64,000 bases of DNA from Flavobacterium psychraerolatum (GCF_025960985.1 NZ_JAOQMX010000015.1:16383-80382); one strand, 5' to 3'; counted from the first letter of the stretch, positions 9,736 to 18,879 are shown. Notes: generated by a model from the sequence alone, not told the origin. Numbers and translations are program-made.

Positions 9736-10597
9736 AGATGTTTTGGAATCAGATAAAAATGCTGTTAAGCTTACTATTATTACTATTAACTATAATAATA
9801 ATGAAGGATTAATAAAAACTATTGAAAGCATTATTAATCAAACTTGGACCGATTTTGAATTTATTATAATCGATGGAGGGAGCACAGACGACAGTCTATC
9901 AACGCTCAATAAATATGATAAATACATTAATTACTGGGTTTCGGAAAAAGATAAAGGGATTTACGATGCCATGAATAAAGCAATTCAGATTGCAAAAGGG
10001 AAGTATCTCAATTTTATGAATAGTGGAGACTTTTTTTATACCAATACAATTCTAGAAGAAATTAAGAGTAATTTTAGTAATAATGTAGGTGTTTTGTATG
10101 GCGATGCAATGTTTTTCTGTGATGAGTGGGATGATAAACTAATTAAAATGCCATCAACTTTGACATTCACTCATTTTCTAACTGACGGTCTTTGTCATCA
10201 AGCAAGTTTTATCAAACGGGACTTGTTTTTCAAACACTTTTTGTATAGTCTTGAATACAAAATTGTTTCCGATTGGGGATTTTTTGTTTATGTATTATGT
10301 AAAAAAAACGAATCTTATCAACATTTAGAAAAGATAATTTGTTATTATGATTATTCTGGAATTTCTTCAGTTCCTGAAAATATTCCTCCTGGACTTTTAG
10401 AGCGTAAGGTTTTTTTAAAAAAGCATTTCCCTTTATTTTATGATGATTTTACGTGTGATGTTAATAGAACCTTTGATCGAAGAATGCAGAAAGTAATTAA
10501 AATAAAAGACAGTAGATTTTTGTGGAAAATATTAAAATATTGGACTTCTATATTTCTATTTGTTCTTCCCAAACAAAAAGAAAATGACTGGTCTTAA
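9728..10597 (+). CDS. Glycosyltransferase family 2 protein (WcaA-type)
   Basis: A 289-residue GT-A glycosyltransferase. The nucleotide-sugar fold is marked by KLTIITINYNN, the IIDGGSTDDS loop, the YDAMNKAI segment and the NSGDFF metal site that stands for DxD. The C-terminal half (GLCHQASFIKRDLFF, KIVSDWGFF) is characteristic of colanic-acid-type GT2 enzymes. It starts inside the previous GT4 gene (8-base overlap). It is a clear paralogue of the GT2 at 12230-13042, sharing order and most motifs. Confidence 0.9.
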   Translation: MTKDVLESDKNAVKLTIITINYNNNEGLIKTIESIINQTWTDFEFIIIDGGSTDDSLSTLNKYDKYINYWVSEKDKGIYDAMNKAIQIAKGKYLNFMNSGDFFYTNTILEEIKSNFSNNVGVLYGDAMFFCDEWDDKLIKMPSTLTFTHFLTDGLCHQASFIKRDLFFKHFLYSLEYKIVSDWGFFVYVLCKKNESYQHLEKIICYYDYSGISSVPENIPPGLLERKVFLKKHFPLFYDDFTCDVNRTFDRRMQKVIKIKDSRFLWKILKYWTSIFLFVLPKQKENDWS

Positions 10598-10873
10598 CCT
10601 GTTTTTTTTAATTGGAATAAAGTACTTATTCACGAAGCCCTTTTAATTAAAGCATTGATAAATAATTATTTTAAGACTAAAACACAATAGAAGCATAGAA
10701 ATAGATGTTAATTTTTATTTTAGGATAACTACAAGGCGAAATATACTCTATTTAAAATATAAATGACAGTTCTAAGAGAAAAACCTTTTTTGGTTTAATT
10801 TTTCAAGTTGTATCAAATTTAATTTTAGTAAATAAAAACAAAAAGTCAAGATAAAACCTTGTTAATAATTAAT
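10598..10873. other. AT-rich spacer before a new glycosyltransferase transcript
   Basis: AT-rich non-coding sequence between two glycosyltransferase genes on the same strand. No hairpin terminator or open frame of note. The next promoter starts at 10874. Confidence 0.5.
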
Positions 10874-10882
10874 TAAGTTTGC
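10874..10882 (+). promoter_or_regulatory. -7 element TAAGTTTGC upstream of a GT4 gene
   Basis: Exact TAnnTTTGC match 117 bases before the preferred start at 10999, implying an untranslated leader of about 110 nt that contains an (AC)7 tract. Confidence 0.55.
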
Positions 10883-10975
10883 ACAAAATATGTTGATGCT
10901 GAAATAGCTAAAATTTTTTTGGTAACAATTTCAAATGTTTTAAATTTAGAATGCGTCATTTGCTTTATTATATTT

Positions 10976-10990
10976 ACACACACACACACA
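10976..10990 (+). repeat. AC dinucleotide tract (7.5 units) next to a glycosyltransferase start
   Basis: A 15-base alternating AC run ends 8 bases before ATG 10999. If translation starts at the upstream in-frame ATG 10951, the run encodes a Thr-His repeat and slippage would shift the frame. If it starts at 10999, the run lies in the leader and could change the spacing to the start. Confidence 0.7.
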
Positions 10991-10998
10991 AAATTATT

Positions 10999-12144
10999 AT
11001 GCTAAATTTACTTTTTTTTTACCCTGAAAACCCTTTATTAAAAACTCAAGGTAATAATGCACGTGCAATGGCATTGTTGAATTATTTTAAAAGCAGATCG
11101 TTTGTTGTTGATTTTGTAGGTATAGCTTCTGAATGCTTTTTGGATGATGATATTGAAAAAATGAAATCTCAGCGACTTATTAGGAAAGGGTTTTTACTAT
11201 ACGAGGAAAAAAGAAAGAAAAATAGATTTAGAAAATATTTTGATTACTTTTTACCTAAAAAAAATATAATAAAGGTTAAGGATTTTGATAGGACTAAGTC
11301 TGGTTATAAAAAACAATTTAATCAAATTTTAGAGCAGAATCAGTATGACTATGTTGTTGTTTCCTACTTGTTATGGACGGAAATTATAAATGATAATCCT
11401 AATCTAGTAAATACTGTGAAAATAGTAGATACGCACGATTTTTTAACTGCTCATTTTGCTCATTTTAAAAAACTTAGTTTTTTCGAAATTGGGGAATATT
11501 TCGAAACAGAAATGCAATTAGCAAATCAATACGATAAAATAATTGTAATTTCAAATGAAGAAAAATATATTTTCGAACAATTTTTAGGAAAACCCGTTCA
11601 CATGATTACTCACTCAGTAGATAAAAAAGAATTATCGGAGCATAAAACTTATGATTTGATTTACGTAGCGAGTGACAATGGACATAATGTTAAATCGTGT
11701 AGATGGTTTTTTGAAAAAGTTTACCCTCTTTTAGATAAAAATATTACAATTCTTGTTGTAGGTAAAATTACAAACTTTGCTCCTGACAAGGAAAATGTTA
11801 CTAAAATTAGTTTTATTGATAATTTAGATGAAGTCTATTGTCATAGTCGCGTTGGTTTATGTCCAATGCTGTCCGGAACAGGATTGAAGATTAAAGTTAT
11901 TGAGGCATTATCATTTGGACTTCCCGTGATTTGTAATACAAGAGGGGTAGATGGATTACTTAATAAGTCAAATAATGGGTGTTTAGTAACTGACGATGAA
12001 ACTCATTTTGCTAAACAAATTGAATTATTATTAAGTGATTCACAGTATTATCAAAAAGTATCAACTGAGGCTAAAATATATTTTGACGCACACCATAACG
12101 TTAGTTCAGTTTATGATAATTTTGATAAATTATTTAATTTTTAA
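10999..12144 (+). CDS. Glycosyltransferase, GT4-like
   Basis: GT-B glycosyltransferase of 381 residues from ATG 10999. The N-terminus FFYPENPLLKTQGNNARAMALLNYF matches acceptor domains of GT4 enzymes. The C-terminal donor site is LCPMLSGTGLKIKVIEALSFGLPVI, the variant seen in O-antigen glycosyltransferases. An upstream in-frame ATG at 10951 would add 16 residues through an AC repeat (YIYTHTHKII), which does not look like a real N-terminus. It has its own promoter-like element. The donor sugar is unknown. Confidence 0.82.
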   Translation: MLNLLFFYPENPLLKTQGNNARAMALLNYFKSRSFVVDFVGIASECFLDDDIEKMKSQRLIRKGFLLYEEKRKKNRFRKYFDYFLPKKNIIKVKDFDRTKSGYKKQFNQILEQNQYDYVVVSYLLWTEIINDNPNLVNTVKIVDTHDFLTAHFAHFKKLSFFEIGEYFETEMQLANQYDKIIVISNEEKYIFEQFLGKPVHMITHSVDKKELSEHKTYDLIYVASDNGHNVKSCRWFFEKVYPLLDKNITILVVGKITNFAPDKENVTKISFIDNLDEVYCHSRVGLCPMLSGTGLKIKVIEALSFGLPVICNTRGVDGLLNKSNNGCLVTDDETHFAKQIELLLSDSQYYQKVSTEAKIYFDAHHNVSSVYDNFDKLFNF

Positions 12145-12229
12145 ACCGTCTTTTTTATTCAATATTTATAGGTGCTATTTTGCATTTTGTCGATAAAGTT
12201 TATTCAAATAAATAAAAAGTTTTAAATCA

Positions 12230-13042
12230 ATGTCAAAGAAAATTTCGGTAATTACTATAAACTATAATAACAAACGGGGATTAGAGCAAACTATTAAGTC
12301 TGTTGTAAATCAAACTCTGGTCGATTTTGAATATATTATCATAGACGGAGGAAGTACTGATGGAAGTGAAGAATTGATAGCATCGTACGCCGACAAAATA
12401 GACTACTGGATAAGCGAGCCTGATACTGGAGTTTATAACGCCATGAATAAAGGTATCAAAGCTGCAAAAGGAGATTTTGTCATTTTTATGAACAGTGGTG
12501 ATAGTTTTTATGAAAACACTGTTTTAGCGAATGTCAATCCATTGCTCGTTGATGAGTTCGATATTTATTATGGAGATAACTTTAAGGTAAAACCAAATTC
12601 TAGAAGGAAGAAGACCTATCCAGAAGTATTATCTTTTACGTTTTTTTATTCTAGTTGCATCAATCATCAGGCTAGTTTTATTAGAAGGCAACTGTTTTTT
12701 GATTATTTTATGTACAACGAAAATTTAAAAATCGTTGCCGATTGGGAGTTTTTTATATATACTATTTGTGTAGAGAATAGACCTTATAAGTATTTGAATA
12801 TGACCATTAGTAATTATGATTTTACTGGTATGTCATCAGTCAAAGAGTATCAGTCAATTTTAGATTTAGAAAAGCAAGTTGTGCTTAATAAGTATTTTCC
12901 TTTGTTTTTGGACGGGTTTAAAACAGTAAATGATTTTAAGTCCAAAAGGATTCAACAAATTTTATATATTAAAACATTTAAGAGGCCTTGGAAATGGTTC
13001 AAAGGAATTATTAATTTTTTAGAACTTTTTACAAGTAAGTAG
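12230..13042 (+). CDS. Glycosyltransferase family 2 protein (WcaA-type)
   Basis: A 270-residue GT-A glycosyltransferase with KISVITINYNN at the N-terminus, IIDGGSTDGSEE, the VYNAMNKGIKAAKG segment and the NSGDSFY metal site. The C-terminal NHQASFIRRQLFF and KIVADWEFF match the GT2 at 9728-10597, so these two are duplicates that have diverged. It lies 85 bases after the GT4 gene on the same strand. It probably adds another sugar residue to the same glycan, though a distinct donor cannot be excluded. Confidence 0.9.
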   Translation: MSKKISVITINYNNKRGLEQTIKSVVNQTLVDFEYIIIDGGSTDGSEELIASYADKIDYWISEPDTGVYNAMNKGIKAAKGDFVIFMNSGDSFYENTVLANVNPLLVDEFDIYYGDNFKVKPNSRRKKTYPEVLSFTFFYSSCINHQASFIRRQLFFDYFMYNENLKIVADWEFFIYTICVENRPYKYLNMTISNYDFTGMSSVKEYQSILDLEKQVVLNKYFPLFLDGFKTVNDFKSKRIQQILYIKTFKRPWKWFKGIINFLELFTSK

Positions 13043-13208
13043 ATTTAAGTTGTTGAGGATTAAAAGAGTAAAAAGTACGTGGATTGTTTTTTTTTAATTT
13101 ATTTCATAGATTTTGACCATCTTTTTTGAAAAGTATAATTATCCATAAGCATTGATGAAAAAATATAGTAAATTTACCGTGAATACTGTTTTTCAAAATA
13201 AATAAATA

Positions 13209-14075
13209 ATGAAGAAGATTCATGTAGGTTTTCTCTTGTCATACGATTACGAAAAGTTAAAACTTTCTATCCCTCCCGTATATAAGGATTCAGATAGAAT
13301 TTTTATCGCAATTGACAGTGAGCTACGTACATGGTCAGGACATAAATTTACAATAGAAGTTAGTTTTTACCAATGGTTAAAAACAATAGATGTTGATAAT
13401 AAGATTGAGATTTATACAGATGATTTTTATATTCCTACCCTTTCGGCTATTGAAAATGATACCCGCGAACGCCATTTACTTTCCCATAAAATGGGAATTG
13501 GAAATTGGTTGATACAAATTGATGCTGATGAATATTTTGTTAATTTCAATCGATTTGTTTACAGGATACATAAGTACGATCATTATTTAGACAATCCAGA
13601 AAGTAATAAAATTCAAATAGCTGCATTTTGGATTATTATCTATAAATATACCGAAAATGGTATTTTGTATGTTGATAAACCAATGAAGGCTATTTTTGCT
13701 ACCAATTATCCGAATTATAAATGTGCGAGAAGAACAGATGAAAGAGTGATTTACTTGGACAATATCGTACTACACGAATCGCTATCAAGATCAAAAGAAG
13801 AATTAGCACAAAAAATTAGTAATTGGGGGCATAATGATGAAGTGAACGAGGGATTCATGAGAAAATGGATTGCAGTAAACGAAAAAAACTACAAAGAATT
13901 TTCAGATTTTTACTACATCAAAGCTAATAGATGGAGAAAATTAAATTATTTTCCAACCAGAAATATTAGTGAAATACGTAAATTTCTAAAGCAGAATAAA
14001 ACGATGAAATTAGGAAGGAACTACCTTCGTTTAAAAAATTTCGGACAATGGTTTAAGCATAGAATTAAGAAATAG
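13209..14075 (+). CDS. Putative glycosyltransferase, GT2-like
   Basis: Protein of 288 residues with a weak GT-A signature: KIHVGFLLSYDYEKLKLSI at the start, then a single aspartate-rich metal-site motif WLIQIDADEYFVNF near residue 100. The rest is unusual, with many aromatic and charged residues and a basic C-terminus (RRTDERVIY, NRWRKLNYFPTRN). It sits in the glycosyltransferase run with its own 166-base upstream spacer and ends convergent with the next gene, 9 bases away. I am confident of a glycan role from context, less of the exact family. Confidence 0.6.
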   Translation: MKKIHVGFLLSYDYEKLKLSIPPVYKDSDRIFIAIDSELRTWSGHKFTIEVSFYQWLKTIDVDNKIEIYTDDFYIPTLSAIENDTRERHLLSHKMGIGNWLIQIDADEYFVNFNRFVYRIHKYDHYLDNPESNKIQIAAFWIIIYKYTENGILYVDKPMKAIFATNYPNYKCARRTDERVIYLDNIVLHESLSRSKEELAQKISNWGHNDEVNEGFMRKWIAVNEKNYKEFSDFYYIKANRWRKLNYFPTRNISEIRKFLKQNKTMKLGRNYLRLKNFGQWFKHRIKK

Positions 14076-14084
14076 TATATTTTT

Positions 14085-14843
14085 TTATTCTATTTTTCGA
14101 TACATCATCCACAATTGCAGATAGCATTTAAAAACAGCAAATGAATGTACATATGCTATAATAAAACCAGCTTTGCCACCTAGTATACCTAAGCGAAAGA
14201 AATAATACCAATTGAAGTGCAAGAAAGGTTTAATGAAAAAATAATATAAAGTAGGTTTTTGGTTTTTTGAATAAAGATTTTTTGCTTGTAGTTGGCTATA
14301 CATGCTTAATTTTTGATTATAATTATCAAAACCTTTATAACTAAAATGATTAGCAGTACTTGTTAGTTGTCCAACAGTTCCATTTAGTACTTGTAGCGTT
14401 TCAGAGACTGCTTTACCATTATACCTACAGTTTTTTTTGTTGAATAAACGTATAACCTTGTCAGGATACCATCCACCATATTTGATGTGTTGACCCATAA
14501 AAAAAAGGTTTGTTTTTATTTTATAAGCAACATGTGAACAAGGAGTAGAAAGTGTTTTTGTAATTTCAATTACTAGTTCTGGGCTAATAATTTCATCTAA
14601 ATCAAAAAAGACTATCCAGTCATTTTTGGCTTGTTGGATAGCAAAATTTCTTTGACTAGAGAAATCATCAAAGGGTCTTTGAATTACTGTAGCACCAAGT
14701 TCTTTTGCAATACTTACTGTAGCGTCTGTACTAAACGAGTCAATAAAAATAATTTCATCAGCAAATGCTAAGCTTTCAATATATTGCTTTACGTTTGCTT
14801 CTTCATTTAGGGTAATTGCTAAAGCAGTTATCTTAGTTCTCAA
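14085..14843 (-). CDS. Glycosyltransferase family 2 protein (WaaE/KdtX-like)
   Basis: A 252-residue GT2 enzyme of the LPS-core type. It has ITALAITLNEEANVKQYI, DEIIFIDSFSTDATVSIAKE, then FDDFSSQRNFAIQQAKNDW and the metal site FFDLDEII. These motifs are those of WaaE/KdtX-like glucosyltransferases acting on LPS inner core. GGWYPDKVIRLFNKK and the hydrophobic C-terminal segment (FFRLGILGGKAGFIIAYVHSF) also fit. It is a paralogue of 15175-15912 and lies in the same orientation. Core glycan assembly is the likely role. Confidence 0.85.
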   Translation of the reverse strand: MRTKITALAITLNEEANVKQYIESLAFADEIIFIDSFSTDATVSIAKELGATVIQRPFDDFSSQRNFAIQQAKNDWIVFFDLDEIISPELVIEITKTLSTPCSHVAYKIKTNLFFMGQHIKYGGWYPDKVIRLFNKKNCRYNGKAVSETLQVLNGTVGQLTSTANHFSYKGFDNYNQKLSMYSQLQAKNLYSKNQKPTLYYFFIKPFLHFNWYYFFRLGILGGKAGFIIAYVHSFAVFKCYLQLWMMYRKIE

Positions 14844-15174
14844 ATTGGTAGATTTCTATTTGTTAAAATATCGTAGACAAATGTAATAATTTTACAATGA
14901 TGTTTGAATGTAATATTTGAAAAGGGGTTGATTCTATGAAGGGATTAATTCTCCATTAGTAAAGATGCAAGTTTTTAATCTATTTATCTTTTTTAAAATT
15001 TCTAGTATTGGTAATTATTTTCAATAATTAGTCAAAAACCTTGCTTTTTTACATCTTAATTAGAAGGTTTAATAGCACTATATTTAAAGGATGCTTTTCG
15101 CTTCAATTACCTATTAGGACGTCTTTTTATGGAGTAAAAGAAAATCTAATCTATGTTTTGAAAAAAAGTTAAAT
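14844..15174. other. Non-coding spacer between paired GT2 genes
   Basis: About 330 AT-rich bases separating two paralogous minus-strand GT2 genes. I see no open frame, no strong hairpin and no clear -7 element, so how the downstream gene is transcribed is not apparent. Confidence 0.45.
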
Positions 15175-15912
15175 TTACTTTAATCCTTTTTCTAATAAAA
15201 TTATTTTTACATACCTAGAGAAAACTCCGTAGGAGTCAATACTAGCCACTGCAAGTCCAGGGATGCCATCAAGAAATCCTCTTCGGATAAAATAAGTATG
15301 GAAAAAACGATAGGCAGGTTTGAAAATTAGATGGAAGTAGGTTGCTTTTTTGTTTTTTTCTGTTGCCATTTTTGCTTGGAACCAAGCATAAGAATCCTTT
15401 TTTTTAATATATTCTAATAGACCTTTGTAGGTGTAATGGATTAGAGAATTTTTCAAAACCCCTACAGTACCCTCATGAATCAATTTTTCATGAACTAATC
15501 CTTCAAAATAGAGTGATTTGTTTTCTGCTAATCGAATTAATCTGTTGTCTGAATGGTACAAAAATCGATTCATGTAAAAATGAGGTAATCGTATTTTATA
15601 TGCCTTATGTTTTGGTTGGTTTATGGTGTTTACTATTTCTAACTGTGATTTTGGTGTAATACGTTCATCTGCATCTATAAATAAGATCCAATCACATTTT
15701 GCTAGTTTAATTGCTGCATTTTTTTGCGAAGAATAATCGTCAAATTTCCTTTGGATTATTTCACAATCAAATTTTTTTGCATTAGCTACTGTATTGTCTG
15801 TACTATAGGAATCAATAACTATTATCTGATTGGCAAACCTAACAGATTGAAGACAATCAGTGATATAATTTTCTTCGTTGTATGTTGGGATAATTACGGT
15901 AAGCGTTTTCAT
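15175..15912 (-). CDS. Glycosyltransferase family 2 protein (WaaE/KdtX-like)
   Basis: A 245-residue GT2 enzyme closely resembling 14085-14843: TLTVIIPTYNEENYITDCL, QIIVIDSYSTDNTVANAKK, FDDYSSQKNAAIKLAKCDW and the metal site FIDADERI. The C-terminal FIRRGFLDGIPGLAVASIDSYGVF is the membrane-proximal segment shared by this family. A -7 element TAGATTTG lies 20 bases upstream. The gene is divergent from the GT2 at 15967, with only about 50 bases between them. Likely an LPS-core sugar transferase. Confidence 0.85.
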   Translation of the reverse strand: MKTLTVIIPTYNEENYITDCLQSVRFANQIIVIDSYSTDNTVANAKKFDCEIIQRKFDDYSSQKNAAIKLAKCDWILFIDADERITPKSQLEIVNTINQPKHKAYKIRLPHFYMNRFLYHSDNRLIRLAENKSLYFEGLVHEKLIHEGTVGVLKNSLIHYTYKGLLEYIKKKDSYAWFQAKMATEKNKKATYFHLIFKPAYRFFHTYFIRRGFLDGIPGLAVASIDSYGVFSRYVKIILLEKGLK

Positions 15913-15931
15913 AAAAAAAAATATTAAGTTT

Positions 15932-15939
15932 CAAATCTA
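15932..15939 (-). promoter_or_regulatory. -7 element TAGATTTG for the minus-strand GT2 gene
   Basis: Consensus TAnnTTTG on the minus strand, giving an untranslated leader of roughly 15 nt before the start at 15912. Confidence 0.5.
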
Positions 15940-15951
15940 ACAAAAAAAAAT

Positions 15952-15959
15952 TAAATTTG
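15952..15959 (+). promoter_or_regulatory. -7 element TAAATTTG touching the start of a GT2 gene
   Basis: Consensus TAnnTTTG ends two bases before ATG 15961. Transcription starting 5-7 bases later would begin at about 15965, so ATG 15967 would be almost leaderless. Confidence 0.4.
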
Positions 15960-15966
15960 TATGACA

Positions 15967-16809
15967 ATGAAACAAGATATATCTATAATAATTAGCACAT
16001 ATAATTCTCCTGACTGGCTTAAAAAAGTACTTTGGGGGTACAACACACAAACCTATCGTAATTTTGAAATTATAATTGCAGATGATGGTTCGAATCAAGA
16101 AACTTTTGATTTAATAGAAGAAATTAAAAAAGAGGTTTTTTTTCCGATTATTCATGTTTGGCACGAAGACAAAGGGTTTCAAAAAACTATAATTTTGAAT
16201 AAATCTATCTTGGCCGTTTCAACAGATTATATTTTGATGTCGGATGGAGATTGTATTCCACGAGAAGATTTTGTGGAACAACATATCAAAAGTAGAGAAG
16301 AGGGGCACTTTATTTCTGGAGGATATTTTAAATTACCAATGGATATTTCTCGAAATATAAATCAGTTAGATGTTTATTCTGGAAAATGTTTTGATTTGAA
16401 GTGGTTAAAAAATCAGGGGTTGAAAGCATCTTTTAAAAACAGTAAATTAACAGCAAAAGGTTTCACTAGTTGGTTTTTGAATACTGTAACGCCCACAACT
16501 GCAAGCTGGAATGGTCATAATGCTTCGGGTTGGAAAAAAGATTTTTTGGCAGTGAATGGTTTCGATGAAAGAATGCAATATGGTGGTGAGGATCGAGAAT
16601 TTGGAGAACGTCTAATTAATTATGGACTGAAACCGAAACAAATTAGATATTCAACAGTTTGTGTTCATTTGGATCACGCTAGAGGTTATGTAAAACCTGA
16701 AATGGTACTTAAAAATAGTCAGATTAGAAAAGAGACCAAAGATCAAAAGAAAATTTGGACAGATTCAGGTATTATAAAAACGAGCAAAACAAATATTACT
16801 TCTTGTTAA
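15967..16809 (+). CDS. Glycosyltransferase family 2 with GT7-like C-terminal domain
   Basis: Two-part glycosyltransferase of about 280 residues. The GT-A domain has DISIIISTYNSPDWLKKVL, IIIADDGSN and the metal site MSDGDCIPRED. The C-terminal half has GWKKDFLAVNGFDERMQYGGEDREFGERL, the galactosyltransferase-type (GT7-like) acceptor and metal domain known from chondroitin-synthase-like and LPS enzymes. ATG 15967 is preferred to ATG 15961 because the -7 element ends at 15959. It is convergent with the GT9 gene. A hexose or hexosamine transfer is likely. Confidence 0.87.
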   Translation: MKQDISIIISTYNSPDWLKKVLWGYNTQTYRNFEIIIADDGSNQETFDLIEEIKKEVFFPIIHVWHEDKGFQKTIILNKSILAVSTDYILMSDGDCIPREDFVEQHIKSREEGHFISGGYFKLPMDISRNINQLDVYSGKCFDLKWLKNQGLKASFKNSKLTAKGFTSWFLNTVTPTTASWNGHNASGWKKDFLAVNGFDERMQYGGEDREFGERLINYGLKPKQIRYSTVCVHLDHARGYVKPEMVLKNSQIRKETKDQKKIWTDSGIIKTSKTNITSC

Positions 16810-16826
16810 CTCAGTTTGTTTATTAA

Positions 16827-17891
16827 TTATTTCAAATTGTATTTTAGGAATTTTTCTAGTTCAGGAATAATCATTTGTGGGGTTAGCTTTAGATAAAGTT
16901 CCGTTGGATTTTTCTCAATCTCTTTGCATTTTTCATAGGATAAATCAGAAATAGCATTTGGTAGAAAATCTAATAAATGGGTAGAATGATGTGTTTTTCC
17001 GTCCTCAAAACTTGCCCAATGGTCTTTATTTATATAAGGAGAGAAAATGGTGAAGGTAGGTTTGCCCAATGCTTTAGCAATGTGTACTGTTCCGCCTTCA
17101 TTTGAAACCAAAAGAGCGCATTGATTCATCAGCTTGACAAAATCTCTAATGCTGGGTGCATATATGTCTAAGATAATACTTTCTTTATTTTGGCAAAGAT
17201 TGAATATTTTTTCAGCTTCTGATTTTTGATGGGGTGCATAATTGAATAGTATGTAAACATCATATTTTTTAGAAATAAAATCTACAATTTCTGCAACATA
17301 CTCATATGGCATTGATTTTTGTGGTGTACTTCCTAAAATCCCGAGTACAATCACTTTTTTATTACTATAGTGCCCTAATAAGTTTTCGTTTTTCTCATCA
17401 TCGGTCAAAAATATTTTTGGCTCATAATTAATAACAGAGAATTTCTCGGCTTGTTCTAGCAAATGAATTCGGTCTTCAATCGCCTTACCACATATTTTTG
17501 TTTTTTCTTTGGAGATTGTAACAGGATGAGTATAAAATCCAAGTTGCCCCATTTTTTTACGGCTTTTGTGGCCAATAGTTTGTTTTGCGCCAGAGAATTT
17601 GCAAATCAACCTGCTTTGCGTTTTTGAATAAGGATCAAAGATAATGTCGTACTGCTCCTTTTTAACTTTTCGAATTAGTTTTAATAAAATAACCAAACTT
17701 TTAAGTTCTTTATCATTGATGGTAATGATTTTGTCTATATTTGGATTATTCAACAATACGCCATGGGTAAAGTCATAAGCCATGAAATGAATGATGGAAT
17801 CAGGATGCTTCGCTTTGTAATTATTAGCAATTACAGAACTGATTAAAACATCACCAATTCGTTTATTTTGTATGATTAAAACTTTTTTCAT
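16827..17891 (-). CDS. Glycosyltransferase family 9 (heptosyltransferase-like)
   Basis: A 354-residue GT-B enzyme of the ADP-heptose:LPS heptosyltransferase family (WaaC/WaaF/WaaQ type). The N-terminus KVLIIQNKRIGDVLISSVIANNY is the standard GT9 start. The donor site carries LLVSNEGGTVHIAKALGKPTFTIF. It would add heptose (or a related sugar) to the LPS inner core in the cytoplasm. Its start codon is 65 bases from that of the divergent lipopolysaccharide kinase gene, so the two probably share a control region and a function in core assembly. Confidence 0.9.
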   Translation of the reverse strand: MKKVLIIQNKRIGDVLISSVIANNYKAKHPDSIIHFMAYDFTHGVLLNNPNIDKIITINDKELKSLVILLKLIRKVKKEQYDIIFDPYSKTQSRLICKFSGAKQTIGHKSRKKMGQLGFYTHPVTISKEKTKICGKAIEDRIHLLEQAEKFSVINYEPKIFLTDDEKNENLLGHYSNKKVIVLGILGSTPQKSMPYEYVAEIVDFISKKYDVYILFNYAPHQKSEAEKIFNLCQNKESIILDIYAPSIRDFVKLMNQCALLVSNEGGTVHIAKALGKPTFTIFSPYINKDHWASFEDGKTHHSTHLLDFLPNAISDLSYEKCKEIEKNPTELYLKLTPQMIIPELEKFLKYNLK

Positions 17892-17956
17892 AAAACTATT
17901 TCTTGCTGCAAAGTACTATTTTTTATACTTTTAAACCAAAAATAATATATTATATC

Positions 17957-18718
17957 GTGCAAATTACCACTCATCTGCTTTACAAAGAAAAAGAAATGCT
18001 TATCTCTCAGTTGGTTGATGATTTTTTCAACAGTGGTGAATTGATTGTTCAAGGTTCTCGAAACACTATTAAGTCAAATGATTTGGGCAGTGAAAAAGTA
18101 AATATCAAGTTTTTTCAAAAACCAGGACTTTTTAAATCGATTATCTATTCTTTTTTTAGAAGTACAAAAGCCAAGCGTTCTTATGACTATGCGAACTATT
18201 TGTTAAAAAAAAATATTTTAACTCCCTTTCCGATTGCATATGTAGAATACCATAATAAATTAGGTTTACTTCAAGAGAGTTATTACATCTGTCAACAAAT
18301 TAATTATGATTTTACCATTAGAGAATTAATTCATAACCCATTGTTTCTTGAACGCAATATTATTCTGGAGCAGTTTGCAACATTTACTTTTAAAATGCAT
18401 GAAGCCCAAATTAATTTTTTAGACCATTCTCCTGGGAATACGTTGGTTGTAAAAAAAGGTGAGGGTGATTATGATTTTTATCTAATAGATTTAAATCGAA
18501 TGAAATTTGAAACGATGTCTACCGAAAAAAGGATGGATAATTTCAAGAAGATGTGGCTTTCCAAAACGATGGTTAAGGTAATAGCAAAAGCTTATGCTAA
18601 ATTAAGTGGACAACCAGAAGTACAGTTGCATAACATTTTACTCGAAAAAACAAAGGCCTTCAAAGGGAGAACAACTCGGAAAAAATATATTAAAAGAAAA
18701 TTAGGATTAATGAAATGA
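17957..18718 (+). CDS. Lipopolysaccharide kinase, InaA/Kdo-kinase-like
   Basis: Predicted protein of 253 residues in the RIO/InaA kinase-like fold that phosphorylates LPS-core sugars. Visible are the N-terminal GSRNTIK strand, the family's FRSTKAKRSYDYANYLLKKNILTPFPIAY run, the catalytic-loop-like DHSPGNTLV with Asn, and LIDLNRMKF, which supplies the metal-binding Asp. The frame is open from a TTG at 17903, but that lies 11 bases from the divergent start codon. GTG 17957 gives the usual spacing to GSRNTIK; ATG 17996 is a shorter alternative. The start is uncertain, the family fairly secure. Confidence 0.75.
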   Translation: MQITTHLLYKEKEMLISQLVDDFFNSGELIVQGSRNTIKSNDLGSEKVNIKFFQKPGLFKSIIYSFFRSTKAKRSYDYANYLLKKNILTPFPIAYVEYHNKLGLLQESYYICQQINYDFTIRELIHNPLFLERNIILEQFATFTFKMHEAQINFLDHSPGNTLVVKKGEGDYDFYLIDLNRMKFETMSTEKRMDNFKKMWLSKTMVKVIAKAYAKLSGQPEVQLHNILLEKTKAFKGRTTRKKYIKRKLGLMK

Positions 18719-18816
18719 GTATGAATAATTAGTTGAAAAATAATCAATTTCAAATGTAAATTAAGTATTAATAAATAGAGGTGATAGTTACCTATTAATA
18801 GCATTATATAAAAAAT

Positions 18817-18858
18817 AAAAGACCCCAATTGAGAAACAAGTTCGAATTGGGGTCTTTT
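18817..18858. terminator. Bidirectional terminator between kinase and dapD genes
   Basis: A perfect 14-bp stem AAAAGACCCCAATT/AATTGGGGTCTTTT with a 14-base loop, carrying A and T runs at its ends, lies between convergent genes. Confidence 0.88.
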
Positions 18859-18879
18859 GGATTTTATATGCGAAGGTTA

